From contig JAHFQL010000001.1 of NCBI GenBank assembly GCA_023259315.1, forward strand, positions 1 through 33,771: a stretch of DNA of 33,771 nucleotides, in the 5' to 3' direction. Below, piece after piece: positions 7,765-16,293 of the stretch. Origin of the DNA: Candidatus Woesearchaeota archaeon. Its GTDB lineage: Archaea; Nanoarchaeota; Nanoarchaeia; Woesearchaeales; GW2011-AR4. The notes beneath the pieces were generated by a model, which saw only the letters and a list, made by a program, of their open reading frames with translations, was not told the DNA's origin and ran no database searches. Position 1 is the first letter of the stretch, and each line of letters begins with the position of its first letter. A program made the translations under genes and the position numbers.

Positions 7765-8154
7765 ATGTTGAACGACCCATTGGCAGATGTAATGTCATTA
7801 ATCTTGAATAACGAATCAATAGGAAAATCGGAATGTATAATCAAGCCGGTCTCGAAAGTAGTTAAAGAGATTTTAAAAGTTATGAAAGAAAATGAATTTG
7901 TTGGAGATTTCAAAGAGGTAGAAGATAATAGAGGCAACTATATTCACCTCACTTTGCTCGGCAATATAAATAAATGTGGTGTCATAAAACCGAGATACAG
8001 CGTCAAGAAAAATGAATTTGAAAAATTTGAAAGAAGATACCTTCCAGCAAAAGACTTTGGTATACTTTTTCTTTCTACTCCAAAAGGCATAACAACACAT
8101 TATGATGCAAAATCAAAGAAAACCGGCGGAAGATTGCTGGCTTATTGTTACTAA
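7765..8154 (+). CDS. rps8: 30S ribosomal protein S8 (uS8)
   Basis: A 129-residue archaeal uS8. Segments: NDPLADVMSLILNNESIGKSEC, a central GNINKCGVIKPRY and the C-terminal FGILFLSTPKGITTHYDAKSK. It nucleates the 30S central domain and in several organisms also regulates its own operon by binding mRNA. TAGGTG forms the Shine-Dalgarno just before the ATG. Confidence 0.98.
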   Translation: MLNDPLADVMSLILNNESIGKSECIIKPVSKVVKEILKVMKENEFVGDFKEVEDNRGNYIHLTLLGNINKCGVIKPRYSVKKNEFEKFERRYLPAKDFGILFLSTPKGITTHYDAKSKKTGGRLLAYCY

Positions 8155-8155
8155 A

Positions 8156-8728
8156 ATGGCAAAAATAAAAAATAAAGATAAGAAAAAAGGAGCCATAATA
8201 AAAGAAATATTATTGCCACAGGGAGTTATGGCAACATACAATAATAAAGAATTAATAATCAAAGGTCCAAAAGGCGAGGTTAATATGATTATAAAATCCC
8301 ACAATATATCAGTCAAGGTCGAAGGCGATAAGGTTGTGTTTGGAGCGGATAGAGCAACAAAGGAAAACAAGAAAGTAATGGGATCATTAGTGGCCCATAC
8401 AAATAATATGGTGAAGGGAAGCATGGAAAATCATACCTATACTTTAAAAATATGCTCAGGCCATTTTCCTATGAATGTCAGCGTATCGGATAATAAAATG
8501 ATTATCAAGAACTTTCTTGGAGAGAAAGTGCCGAGAATTTTGAAGCTTAAAGATGGTGCTGTTGTAAAGGTTGAAGGCAGCATGATTAATGTTACAAGCC
8601 CCAGCAAAGAGATAGCTGGGCAAGTAAGCGCAGATATAGAGCAATTAACCAGAAGGCCTGGTTATGACACAAGAGTATTCCAGGACGGGATTTATATAAC
8701 AAATAAGGCCGGCAAAGAATTGAAATGA
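8156..8728 (+). CDS. rpl6: 50S ribosomal protein L6 (uL6)
   Basis: The start ATG at 8156, one base after the uS8 stop, gives 190 residues. The frame is open 54 bases further up inside uS8, which is not uL6-like. The two uL6 domains are visible, the second ending with VSADIEQLTRRPGYDTRVFQ and GIYITNKAG. It supports the sarcin-ricin loop region. The first 20 residues are Lys-rich and precede the first beta strand, so a later start (8228) cannot be excluded. No Shine-Dalgarno is evident. Confidence 0.95.
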   Translation: MAKIKNKDKKKGAIIKEILLPQGVMATYNNKELIIKGPKGEVNMIIKSHNISVKVEGDKVVFGADRATKENKKVMGSLVAHTNNMVKGSMENHTYTLKICSGHFPMNVSVSDNKMIIKNFLGEKVPRILKLKDGAVVKVEGSMINVTSPSKEIAGQVSADIEQLTRRPGYDTRVFQDGIYITNKAGKELK

Positions 8729-9300
8729 ATCAAACGCTTTTACAGGTTAGGAACGAATTGAAAGAAAAAAAGCCGATATTTATCAGACAAGACAATCCAA
8801 AAAGGAAAAAACTCAATTATAAGTGGAGAAAGCCCAAAGGCATACACTCGAAAATAAGACATCATTTCAAAGGGCGAAGGAAGATGCCATCCCCAGGATA
8901 CAAATCACCTAGGCAAATTAAAAATTTGCACGTATCAGGCTTAATGATGGTAAGGGTTTTTTCAATTGACGACGTCAAAAAAATAAACAAAGAAACTCAA
9001 GGCATAGTTATTGCGAAAAATGTAGGAATTAAAAAAAAGATTGGAATACTGAAAATATCAAAACAGATGAACATTGCTGTATTAAATCTAAATGTTGATG
9101 AAACTATAAAGAAGATTGAAGATTTTATAAGTTCAAAATCAAAAAAATCAGAGACTAAAAAAGAAACAGCAAAGGAGAAAGAAGAAAAAAAGCAGATTGG
9201 GAAAAAAGAAACAAAAGAAAAAGAGCATCAAATGAGCGACGAGGAGAGAAAAGAATCTGAGAAGAAAGAAAAAGACAAGATATTGACAAAGAAGGTTTAA
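8725..9300 (+). CDS. rpl32e: 50S ribosomal protein L32e (eL32)
   Basis: An archaeal/eukaryotic-only protein. The core (residues 15-130) contains NYKWRKPKGIHSKIRHHFKG and SPGYKSPRQIKNLH. Residues from about 137 to 191 form a Lys/Glu-rich low-complexity tail with no conserved counterpart, probably a disordered surface extension. It overlaps uL6 by four bases. Confidence 0.96.
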   Translation: MNQTLLQVRNELKEKKPIFIRQDNPKRKKLNYKWRKPKGIHSKIRHHFKGRRKMPSPGYKSPRQIKNLHVSGLMMVRVFSIDDVKKINKETQGIVIAKNVGIKKKIGILKISKQMNIAVLNLNVDETIKKIEDFISSKSKKSETKKETAKEKEEKKQIGKKETKEKEHQMSDEERKESEKKEKDKILTKKV

Positions 9301-9301
9301 A

Positions 9302-9748
9302 ATGCTAGACGTACAAAAAAGATTATCGGCCCAAATACTGAAATGCGGCGTTAACAGGATAAGACTCGATCCAGATAGGCTGGAAGACATAAAGGAAGCC
9401 ATAACAAAATCAGACATAAGGCACCTTATAAATAATAATATAATCACAAAAAAAAGATTGTTAAACACATCAAAATACTGGGCAAGAAAGCATCACGAGC
9501 AAAAGAACAAAGGCAAGCAAAAGGGAGCAGGCTCTCGAAAGGGCAAGAAGACGGCAAGGCTAGAGCCAAAAAGATCATGGATCAACAAAATAAGGCTGCA
9601 AAGATCCTACATAAAGTCATTAAGGGATAGCAAAACAATCAACAGTTCAGAATACCACGAACTTTACATGAAAAGCAAAGGGGGCTTTTTCAGAAGCTTG
9701 AGACACTTAAAATTATACACGCAAGAACGAGGCTTGATTAAGAAATGA
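9302..9748 (+). CDS. rpl19e: 50S ribosomal protein L19e (eL19)
   Basis: A 148-residue eL19, absent from bacteria. N-terminal QKRLSAQILKCGVNRIRLDP and the basic middle (KGAGSRKGKKTAR) are diagnostic. It forms an intersubunit bridge. It starts one base after eL32 and overlaps uL18 by four bases (ATGA). Confidence 0.97.
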   Translation: MLDVQKRLSAQILKCGVNRIRLDPDRLEDIKEAITKSDIRHLINNNIITKKRLLNTSKYWARKHHEQKNKGKQKGAGSRKGKKTARLEPKRSWINKIRLQRSYIKSLRDSKTINSSEYHELYMKSKGGFFRSLRHLKLYTQERGLIKK

Positions 9749-10323
9749 TGAAAGGCAAAATTTTCACGGTTCCGTTTAGAAGAAAAAGGGAAGGTAGGAC
9801 ATATTATAAAAAACGATTGAAAATTCTGCTTTCCAAGAAGCCAAGATTCGTAGTCAGGGAATCGTTAAGAAATTTTTACATTTCTATTGTAAATTATAAT
9901 CCAAAAGGTGACCAAATTTTACTGACAGTAAGCTCAAAATTACTAGTGAAATCAGGGTGGAAAGGTGATACATCAAATCTGCCTAGCGCATATCTTGTGG
10001 GATTTATGGCAGGTAAAAAAGCGATTCAAAAAGACATCAAGGAATCGGTGCTAGATTTGGGCATGAATAATTCAGTCAAGGGCTCAAGACTTTATGCCGC
10101 AGTTGCAGGCGCATTGGATGCAGGATTGAAAATACCTTGCAATCCAGAGGTACTCCCAGCAAAGGAAAGGATTTCAGGTGAGCACATAGTCAAGTATGCT
10201 CAATTATTAAAAAATAATAAACAGGTGTACGAAAGACATTTTTCAAATTATATTAAAAGGGGACTTGCTCCAGAAGATGCCGCAAAGCACTTTAATGAAA
10301 TAAAAGGTAAGATAAATGGCTAA
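9745..10323 (+). CDS. rpl18: 50S ribosomal protein L18 (uL18)
   Basis: A 192-residue archaeal uL18. It shows RRKREGRTYYKKRLKILLSKKPR at the N-terminus, LVGFMAGKKA, and GSRLYAAVAGALDAGLKIP in the core. It carries 5S rRNA into the large subunit. The C-terminal helix of the archaeal form is present. It overlaps uS5 by eight bases. Confidence 0.97.
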   Translation: MMKGKIFTVPFRRKREGRTYYKKRLKILLSKKPRFVVRESLRNFYISIVNYNPKGDQILLTVSSKLLVKSGWKGDTSNLPSAYLVGFMAGKKAIQKDIKESVLDLGMNNSVKGSRLYAAVAGALDAGLKIPCNPEVLPAKERISGEHIVKYAQLLKNNKQVYERHFSNYIKRGLAPEDAAKHFNEIKGKING

Positions 10324-11236
10324 GAAAAAGGAAACAAAAATTGATATGCCCAAACCAAATTTGGCATCAACTATGGAAGAGGAAGTCAAGGAAGAAATTA
10401 AGGAAGAAGTAATTCCTGACGAAGAATTAGTTATAGAGAAGCCTAAGGAAGGCCTAGCAACAGAGCTTGGCGAGGTAAAGGAGCTTGAAGAAGTTATTGT
10501 AGAAGAAGTTAAAAAGAAGGGTGCATTCGAAAAAGAGTTATGGAAGCCAAGAACTTCATTGGGTGTTCAAGTAAAGAACGGTGCAATAACTAACCTAGAC
10601 TATGTATTAGACAGGAGAATAAAAATTCTTGAGCCAGAAATTGTTGAAATGTTGTTGCCAAACCTAACAACCGACCTATTAATGGTGGGTCAAGCCAAAG
10701 GCAAGTTTGGTGGCGGCCAAAAAAGAATTTTTAAGCAGACTCAAAAAAAAACACAAGAGGGCAACAAGCCAAAATTCGCAACATTTGCAGTCATTGGAAA
10801 TGAAGATGGTTATGTTGGCACAGGTTATGGCAAATCAAAGGAGACGGTGCCAGCAAGAGAAAAAGCTATAAGGCAATCTAAACTCAATATAATCAAAATA
10901 AGACGCGGTTGTGGTGACTGGAGGTGCGGCTGCGGTGATGCCCACACAGTTCCATTCAAAGTAAGGGGAAAAGCAGGCTCGGTAGAGATAACACTAATAC
11001 CTGCTCCAAAAGGAACCGGGCTAAAGGTCGAGAGAGAATGCCAGAAAATATTAAAACTAGCAGGCATAAGGGATGTATGGTCGAGAACAGAGGGACAAAC
11101 AAGAAGCAAACTTAATCTTTTATTTGCATGTTTTAATGCACTTCAAGAACTAATTCAAACAAAAATAAACCAAAAAACTGCCCAAAACCTTAGCATTGTT
11201 GAAGGTTCGGTAAAACTAATGATGAAAAATGGATAA
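10316..11236 (+). CDS. rps5: 30S ribosomal protein S5 (uS5) with acidic N-terminal extension
   Basis: The uS5 core from about residue 75 is complete. It contains LVMVG-like LLMVGQAKGKFGGGQKR, GYVGTGYGKSKETVPAREKA, a Cys-bearing RRGCGDWRCGCG and GIRDVWSRTEGQTR. At 306 residues it exceeds the usual archaeal 210-240 because of a Glu/Lys-rich extension (residues 1-72) of low complexity. uS5 helps unwind and proofread mRNA at the entry channel. It overlaps both neighbours by eight bases. Confidence 0.97.
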   Translation: MAKKKETKIDMPKPNLASTMEEEVKEEIKEEVIPDEELVIEKPKEGLATELGEVKELEEVIVEEVKKKGAFEKELWKPRTSLGVQVKNGAITNLDYVLDRRIKILEPEIVEMLLPNLTTDLLMVGQAKGKFGGGQKRIFKQTQKKTQEGNKPKFATFAVIGNEDGYVGTGYGKSKETVPAREKAIRQSKLNIIKIRRGCGDWRCGCGDAHTVPFKVRGKAGSVEITLIPAPKGTGLKVERECQKILKLAGIRDVWSRTEGQTRSKLNLLFACFNALQELIQTKINQKTAQNLSIVEGSVKLMMKNG

Positions 11237-11690
11237 GACTGAAAACAAAGAACATAAGCATATAGGACATTTTGCAGCGATTAGAGTCAGGGGACGAACT
11301 CAAATAAGAACTAAAGTAGAAGACACGCTCAAGATGTTAAGACTATACAAGAACAATTATTGCTCCATATTCCCAAATAATCCAGTTTATGCAGGTATGC
11401 TTAAAAAAGCAAAAGATTACATTACTTGGGGAGAAATTGATGATGAGACTTTTAAAATTCTCGTTGAAAAGAGAGGCGAACAATTCAATGGAGTAGAAAA
11501 AGACTCAAAAGAAAAAATAAAGTACAATGATTTTTTTGTGCTTGATAATAAAAAATACAAAAAATATTTCAGACTTAATGCTCCAAAAAGGGGTTTTGGA
11601 AGGAAGGGCATAAAGCATCCATTTGCTAATGGAGGAGCTCTTGGCTACAGAGGAGAAAAAATAAATGAATTGATTAAGAGGATGCTTTAA
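11229..11690 (+). CDS. rpl30: 50S ribosomal protein L30 (uL30)
   Basis: A 153-residue archaeal-type uL30, longer than the bacterial 60. The ferredoxin-like N-terminal domain shows FAAIRVRGRTQIRTKVEDTLKMLRL and YAGMLKKAKDYITWGEID. The C-terminal part has FRLNAPKRGFGRKGIKHPFANGG. It abuts uL15 without a spacer. Confidence 0.97.
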   Translation: MDKTENKEHKHIGHFAAIRVRGRTQIRTKVEDTLKMLRLYKNNYCSIFPNNPVYAGMLKKAKDYITWGEIDDETFKILVEKRGEQFNGVEKDSKEKIKYNDFFVLDNKKYKKYFRLNAPKRGFGRKGIKHPFANGGALGYRGEKINELIKRML

Positions 11691-12158
11691 ATGACAGTCA
11701 ATAAAAGAAAGAAAAATATAAGACAAAGAGGTTCAAAAACTCATGGGTGGGGCGCCAAGAAAAAGCATCGTGGAAAAGGTCATCAAGGCGGGGCAGGAAT
11801 GGCCGGCACAGGGAAAAGAGCTGATAGTAAAAAACCAAGTATATGGAAGGATGTCAACTATTTTGGAAAACACGGTTTTGTGAGCAAAACTCCTAAGGTA
11901 AAGATAAATGCAGTTAATGTTGGTTATATTGAACAGCACCTCAATAGATTAGCGTCAGCAAATCTTGTCAAAAAAGAAAGTGGATTTTATTTTGTAGAAT
12001 TGGAAAAACTTGGCTACAACAAACTTCTCGGTGATGGTCAAGTTTCAGTTAAATTAAAAATAAAGACCCCTTACTCCTCAAAATCAGCAGTTGAAAAAAT
12101 AAAAGAGGCCGGAGGGGAAGTTACAGGATTAGTTGAATTGCAAGAAAAACAAGAATAA
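11691..12158 (+). CDS. rpl15: 50S ribosomal protein L15 (uL15)
   Basis: A 155-residue archaeal uL15. The Gly/Lys-rich N-terminus has RQRGSKTHGWGAKKKHRGKG, and the globular part ends in KSAVEKIKEAGGEV. It is a late-assembly protein of the large subunit. It is the last ribosomal protein of the operon; SecY follows after 26 AT-rich bases. Confidence 0.97.
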   Translation: MTVNKRKKNIRQRGSKTHGWGAKKKHRGKGHQGGAGMAGTGKRADSKKPSIWKDVNYFGKHGFVSKTPKVKINAVNVGYIEQHLNRLASANLVKKESGFYFVELEKLGYNKLLGDGQVSVKLKIKTPYSSKSAVEKIKEAGGEVTGLVELQEKQE

Positions 12159-12184
12159 AAATTATTTATTTTGACTTAATAAAA

Positions 12185-13585
12185 ATGTCTCTTTGGAACA
12201 CTATCATCTCAAATCTGCCGGAAGTCGAAGGCCCTACGCAAAAGACGCTTTCTTTTCGTGAAAAGTTAAAATGGACTGGCATAGTCCTTGCAATATTTTT
12301 TATATTAGGACTGCTTCCATTGTTTGGTCTTGGAGTCAATGCGCTCCAAAGATTTGAGACATTATCAATAATTTTAGGTGCAGAGTTTGGATCTATAATC
12401 TCTTTGGGGATAGGACCTATAGTTACGGCATCTATAGTGCTGCAATTGCTGAATGGATCAGGAATATGGAAATTTGACTTGACAAAGCCAGAAGGCAAAA
12501 AGTCATTTCAAGGCACGCAAAAATTTTTGTCTTTGTTTTTCATAATATTTGAAAGTTCTATCTACGTATTTTTAGGGGGACTAGCGCCAGCAGAACAATT
12601 TAAGGGTACACCATTTTATTTTCAGCTCCAGATAATTTTGATATTCCAATTATTTTTAGGTGGTTTAATGATATTATTTTTGGATGAGGTAGTAAGCAAA
12701 TGGGGATTCGGCTCAGGAATAAGCCTGTTTATTGCAGCAGGAGTCAGCAAAAGCATATTTTTGCAGGCCTTCAACTGGATAGTGCCAGCAGGTTCGGCTG
12801 CGCCGCCTGGGGCTATTCCTGCATTTTTCCATTTTTTGGCTGCAGGAAATCCAACAGACGCAGTGATAGAGGTGTCTAAAATAGTTTTTACTGTTCTTGT
12901 TTTTGCTATAGCTGTTTATGCCCAGGCAATGAAAGTCGAGATACCATTGTCTTTTGGAATGATAAGGGGCCATGGAATCAGATGGCCATTGTCATTCATT
13001 TACACTTCTAACATTCCTGTAATTTTAGTTGCAGCACTGATCGCAAATTTCCAGTTATGGGGAAGGCTTTTGCAGAACACAGGCCATGCTTTGCTTGGCA
13101 CGTTCGGTTCAAATGGGCAGCCGGTATCTGGATTTGTTTATTGGCTTCAAGGCCCTGATATTGTAAGGAGTGCGATACAGCAGCATACCCTATTGATAGG
13201 ATTAACGCCTTATCTTCAAGCTTTATTTTATATGATTTTTTTCATAATTGGCAGCGTTGTATTCAGCATATTCTGGGTTCAGACTGCTGGTATGGATGCT
13301 AAAACACAGGCTCAGCAGATGATATCTTCCGGGCTTCAGATTCCAGGATTCAGAAAAGATGAAAGGGTTCTTGAAAGACTGCTTAACAGATATATCTGGC
13401 CATTAACTATTATGGGAGCAATCACAGTCGGATTTCTTGCGTCATTGGCAGATCTTACTGGCTCTTTGAGCAGGGGCACAGGCATATTGCTTACAGTCAT
13501 GATAGTCTATCGATTATATGAGGATATTGCAAAGCAGCACATGATGGACATGAATCCAATGATGCGTAAATTCATGGGTGGATAA
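12185..13585 (+). CDS. secY: Protein translocase subunit SecY (Sec61 alpha)
   Basis: A 466-residue integral membrane protein with about ten hydrophobic helices, the archaeal SecY length. Landmarks are the N-terminal LPEVEGPTQKTLSFREKLKWT, the first helix and plug region (LPLFGLGVNALQRF), GFGSGISLFIAAGV in the middle and a C-terminal RYIWPLTIMGAITVGFLASLAD. It forms the channel through which proteins cross or enter the cytoplasmic membrane. Its place at the end of the ribosomal operon matches most archaea and bacteria; the adenylate kinase gene often found just downstream in archaea is absent. Confidence 0.98.
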   Translation: MSLWNTIISNLPEVEGPTQKTLSFREKLKWTGIVLAIFFILGLLPLFGLGVNALQRFETLSIILGAEFGSIISLGIGPIVTASIVLQLLNGSGIWKFDLTKPEGKKSFQGTQKFLSLFFIIFESSIYVFLGGLAPAEQFKGTPFYFQLQIILIFQLFLGGLMILFLDEVVSKWGFGSGISLFIAAGVSKSIFLQAFNWIVPAGSAAPPGAIPAFFHFLAAGNPTDAVIEVSKIVFTVLVFAIAVYAQAMKVEIPLSFGMIRGHGIRWPLSFIYTSNIPVILVAALIANFQLWGRLLQNTGHALLGTFGSNGQPVSGFVYWLQGPDIVRSAIQQHTLLIGLTPYLQALFYMIFFIIGSVVFSIFWVQTAGMDAKTQAQQMISSGLQIPGFRKDERVLERLLNRYIWPLTIMGAITVGFLASLADLTGSLSRGTGILLTVMIVYRLYEDIAKQHMMDMNPMMRKFMGG

Positions 13586-13586
13586 A

Positions 13587-14408
13587 ATGGGCTTATTCAA
13601 CATTCTAGACCCAGTGCTAGATTTCATTTTAGGTTCATTATTGAATTTTGGCTATCTAATTTTTCTGTTAATCATGTCCTTTCTAATTTCGTTAGGCATT
13701 ATGCTTCTTACCAAATATGCGACAAACCAGAAATTGATGAAAGAGCTGAAAGATTCGATGAAGTCCTATCAGGATCAGATTAAACAGCACAAATCAAATC
13801 CTTCAAAAGCCCTAGAATTACAGAAAAAGGCAATGGAGTTAAATCTGGAATACATGAGGCACGGCCTGAAAACTACCCTTTACTCATTCATACCTATTAT
13901 AATAATGTTGGGATGGATCGGAAGCAATGTTGGTTATATGCCTATTAAATCCGGTGAGCAGTTTAATGTAACAATCCAATTTAATAAAAATTTTAACGGC
14001 AATGCAGCAATAGATGTTCCTGCAGGCATAGAATTGCAATCAGGAGATAATGTAACAGTAAATAATGGAAGAGTATCTTGGAACCTCAAATCGGAAAAGG
14101 AAGGAAACTACGAATTAATTTTCAATATGGATCACGAAATTTTGTCTAAGAATGTTTTAATCACAAATGAACTTAAATACAGCCCTGTAGTAAAAAGAAA
14201 AAAAGGGCTGATAGATTTTATATATGGGTCACGAGAAGGTTATTTAGACAGTAATAGTTCTGCAGAGCAAATTATTTTAGGCAATAAACTAACAAAACCA
14301 CTAAATAAATTCGGCATATTTGGTTGGCATCCAGGATGGTTAGGTATTTACATCATATCTTCTATAGTCTTTACAATGATATTGAGAAAGGTCCTGAAAG
14401 TTTACTAA
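13587..14408 (+). CDS. DUF106 / Oxa1-EMC3-like membrane insertase with extra domain
   Basis: The ATG at 13587 (just after the SecY stop) gives 273 residues; a GTG nine bases upstream is less likely. Layout: TM1 at about 18-42, a charged cytoplasmic helical hairpin (44-92, containing LELQKKAMELNLEYMRHG), TM2 at 95-114, a beta-rich stretch with Ig-like character (about 118-225), and TM3 near the C-terminus (250-270). This is the pattern of archaeal DUF106 proteins, relatives of YidC/Oxa1 and eukaryotic EMC3/TMCO1 that insert membrane proteins. Family members are often near 200 residues; the extra length lies between TM2 and TM3. Its place directly behind SecY fits a co-translational insertion role. 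Its stop codon overlaps the convergent pilin-like gene. Confidence 0.85.
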   Translation: MGLFNILDPVLDFILGSLLNFGYLIFLLIMSFLISLGIMLLTKYATNQKLMKELKDSMKSYQDQIKQHKSNPSKALELQKKAMELNLEYMRHGLKTTLYSFIPIIIMLGWIGSNVGYMPIKSGEQFNVTIQFNKNFNGNAAIDVPAGIELQSGDNVTVNNGRVSWNLKSEKEGNYELIFNMDHEILSKNVLITNELKYSPVVKRKKGLIDFIYGSREGYLDSNSSAEQIILGNKLTKPLNKFGIFGWHPGWLGIYIISSIVFTMILRKVLKVY

Positions 14409-14899
14409 CTACACATACCTACTTTTTCTGCTGTAACAGCATCCCTTGAACATATCTCCACTGAAAGCTCTGGTTTTATCTTTGGTATGAACTGGACTTG
14501 TTTTATGTTGCCATAAAGATTAAAATCGTAAGTCACTTCCTTGTCATTTTTGTTGAATAATCCCCCTTTCCTTATCAATATATTATCCAAATCAAAAAGC
14601 CTTGTTTTTCCTTTGTCGCCGACAATTAATATGGTCAATCCAGTTATGTCCGTTTCACCAACATTATCAATTATAAAATTGACATAGCCATTTTGGCCTA
14701 CCCCACCATAACACACTTCAGCAGAAGAAATTTCCCTTATCTTGATGTCTACATTATAACACAAGTCAGGCGACTTCCCTAAATTAAGGTTTAAACCCCA
14801 GTTCATCACTACAGAGCCCAATGCAACAGCAAATGCTATCAAAAGAATGGTTGCAATCAACGGAGATACCCCTTTTTTTGAGATAAAAATACTGCGCAT
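14405..14899 (-). CDS. Archaeal pilin/archaellin-like protein
   Basis: A 164-residue protein with a class III signal peptide: basic MRSIFISKKG, then VSPLIATILLIAFAVALGSV. Cleavage by a FlaK/PibD-type prepilin peptidase is expected after Gly10. The rest is beta-rich, with three scattered cysteines and a short C-terminal Cys. This is the type IV pilin/DUF1628-like N-terminal pattern common in archaea. No other pilus genes (ATPase, platform protein) are nearby, so its pilus partner must be elsewhere. It converges on the insertase gene with overlapping stops. A TATA box lies 27-36 bases upstream. Confidence 0.75.
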   Translation of the reverse strand: MRSIFISKKGVSPLIATILLIAFAVALGSVVMNWGLNLNLGKSPDLCYNVDIKIREISSAEVCYGGVGQNGYVNFIIDNVGETDITGLTILIVGDKGKTRLFDLDNILIRKGGLFNKNDKEVTYDFNLYGNIKQVQFIPKIKPELSVEICSRDAVTAEKVGMCS

Positions 14900-14925
14900 A
14901 TTACTAACATTTGTTTTAATTACAG

Positions 14926-14935
14926 ATATTTAAAG
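14926..14935 (-). promoter_or_regulatory. TATA box of the pilin-like gene
   Basis: CTTTAAATAT on the minus strand, 27-36 bases before the ATG, predicts an almost leaderless mRNA. Confidence 0.5.
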
Positions 14936-14984
14936 ATATCTACAATCAAAGATTAAGAGTGACTAAATCAGAAATTTAATCTTC

Positions 14985-15147
14985 TTTAAATATATTTAGG
15001 GTTTATGCAATAATGGACTTAGGGTGGGCAGTATTTCATGTTCTCACATCACTTATTCTTATTGAAGGTAGAGCCCCATTCAATGAGATTTGAAATAGCA
15101 ACTGCTTGCAATGCAAGCACGGCATTTAAAGTAAATACAGCTTTTTT
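14985..15147 (+). other. Gene-poor stretch with promoter-like element and possible small RNA
   Basis: No convincing gene lies between 14900 and 15254. TTTAAATATATTTA (14985-14998) is a strong TATA-like element on the plus strand with nothing recognisable downstream. A hairpin GCTTGC-AAT-GCAAGC (15105 region, 15104-15118) and a T6 tract (15142-15147) follow. A transcript of about 140 bases would fit. The only short frame with ATG (15013-15093, 26 codons, MDLGWAVFHVL at its start) has no visible Shine-Dalgarno. A non-coding RNA is possible, but no known RNA family was recognised. Confidence 0.3.
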
Positions 15148-15254
15148 GCATGTCGGCAAAAGAAGGAAAAATTAATAAATCCTAAAGTGCTAAAATTGAT
15201 AGATGGCTCTTGGTATAAAAACAGAGAAATCAAAGTAACTTAAAAATTAACAAA

Positions 15255-16139
15255 TTATTTTTGTTCGTACGCCTGCTCTAAAGTTTTTATGTCAAGTTTC
15301 TTCATCTGAAGCAATGCTTTCATAACTCTTTCCGATTTCTTCTTGTCCTTGTCTTGCACCATCTCGCCTAAAACAGTGGGAACGATTTGCCATGATACGC
15401 CATATTTATCTTTAAGCCAGCCGCACTGCTGTGCCTTTTCATCTCCGCCCTCGGAGAGTTTCTTCCATAACTCGTCTATTTCTTTCTGCGTTTCGCAGTT
15501 GACAAGGAAGGAAATGGCCGGAGAAAAAGTAAAATCATGTTTCATATTACTTTCCATGGCGATGAAGTTTTGTTTGGATAAGGTAAAAACAGCGTGCATG
15601 ACGGCTTTAGTTTTATCATCACGTGCAATACTTTCAATTTTGGAATTTTTAAACAAAGATGTGTAGAATTTCATAGCTTCCTCCGCTTTGCCAGCTTGCT
15701 CTTTGACGAACAAAAAAGCGGGGGCGATTTTTTGTTTTCGTGGTGCAAGAATCAATTGCCATGAAATTCCATATTTATCCTTGCACCAGCCATATTTTTC
15801 AGCCCATGGATACTTGCCCAGATCAAATACCACTAATCCACCATTCGATAGCTTTCTGAAAAGCCCGTCAATTTCCTCTTCAGTCTTACAGCTCACGAAA
15901 AAAGAGATTGCCTTTGAGAATGCGAATACCGGGCCGCCGTTCAAAGCTGTGAAGTCCTGGCCCTCGAGCTGGAAGGCCACAGTCATTACAGAGCCATCTG
16001 GTCTTCCTGACACTCTTGCTCCTGCTTCACCATAGCGAGCAACGCTCACTATTTTTGAATTCTTAAAAATAGAAATATAAAAACTCACTGCCTCTTCAGC
16101 TTGATCATTGAACCACAAGAATGGGGTGATTTTTTGCAT
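15255..16139 (-). CDS. Tandem-domain VOC/PhnB-like protein
   Basis: A 294-residue protein made of two similar halves. Each begins with a PhnB/3-demethylubiquinone methyltransferase-like glyoxalase-fold domain (FLWFNDQAEEAVSFYISIF at about residue 7; FLFVKEQAGKAEEAMKFYTSLF at about 142). Each half ends in a WLKDKYGVSWQIV or WCKDKYGISWQLI motif. Single-domain relatives are common in bacteria, annotated as VOC family proteins of unknown substrate, so this is an intragenic duplication and a likely bacterial acquisition. Catalytic activity cannot be assigned. Confidence 0.85.
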   Translation of the reverse strand: MQKITPFLWFNDQAEEAVSFYISIFKNSKIVSVARYGEAGARVSGRPDGSVMTVAFQLEGQDFTALNGGPVFAFSKAISFFVSCKTEEEIDGLFRKLSNGGLVVFDLGKYPWAEKYGWCKDKYGISWQLILAPRKQKIAPAFLFVKEQAGKAEEAMKFYTSLFKNSKIESIARDDKTKAVMHAVFTLSKQNFIAMESNMKHDFTFSPAISFLVNCETQKEIDELWKKLSEGGDEKAQQCGWLKDKYGVSWQIVPTVLGEMVQDKDKKKSERVMKALLQMKKLDIKTLEQAYEQK

Positions 16140-16160
16140 AATTTAAGTGTAGGAATTTAA

Positions 16161-16170
16161 ATTTATAAAT
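16161..16170 (-). promoter_or_regulatory. TATA box of the tandem VOC gene
   Basis: ATTTATAAAT on the minus strand, 22-31 bases before the ATG, continuing into TTTAAATT. Spacing predicts a leaderless or near-leaderless transcript. Confidence 0.5.
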
Positions 16171-16293
16171 GTATCTGTCAATAATATTTACTTTTAAATC
16201 AAAAGTTTTTTGTGTAGGCCCTATATTTAATTTTGCTAACAGCACTAATTATTCTAGATTAATTCATAAAGAGAAATAAATCCACAATTATTT

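Noticed and set aside
15013..15093. 26-codon frame in the gap after the pilin-like gene
   Set aside because: No Shine-Dalgarno, no known family and too short; kept only as part of the gap description.
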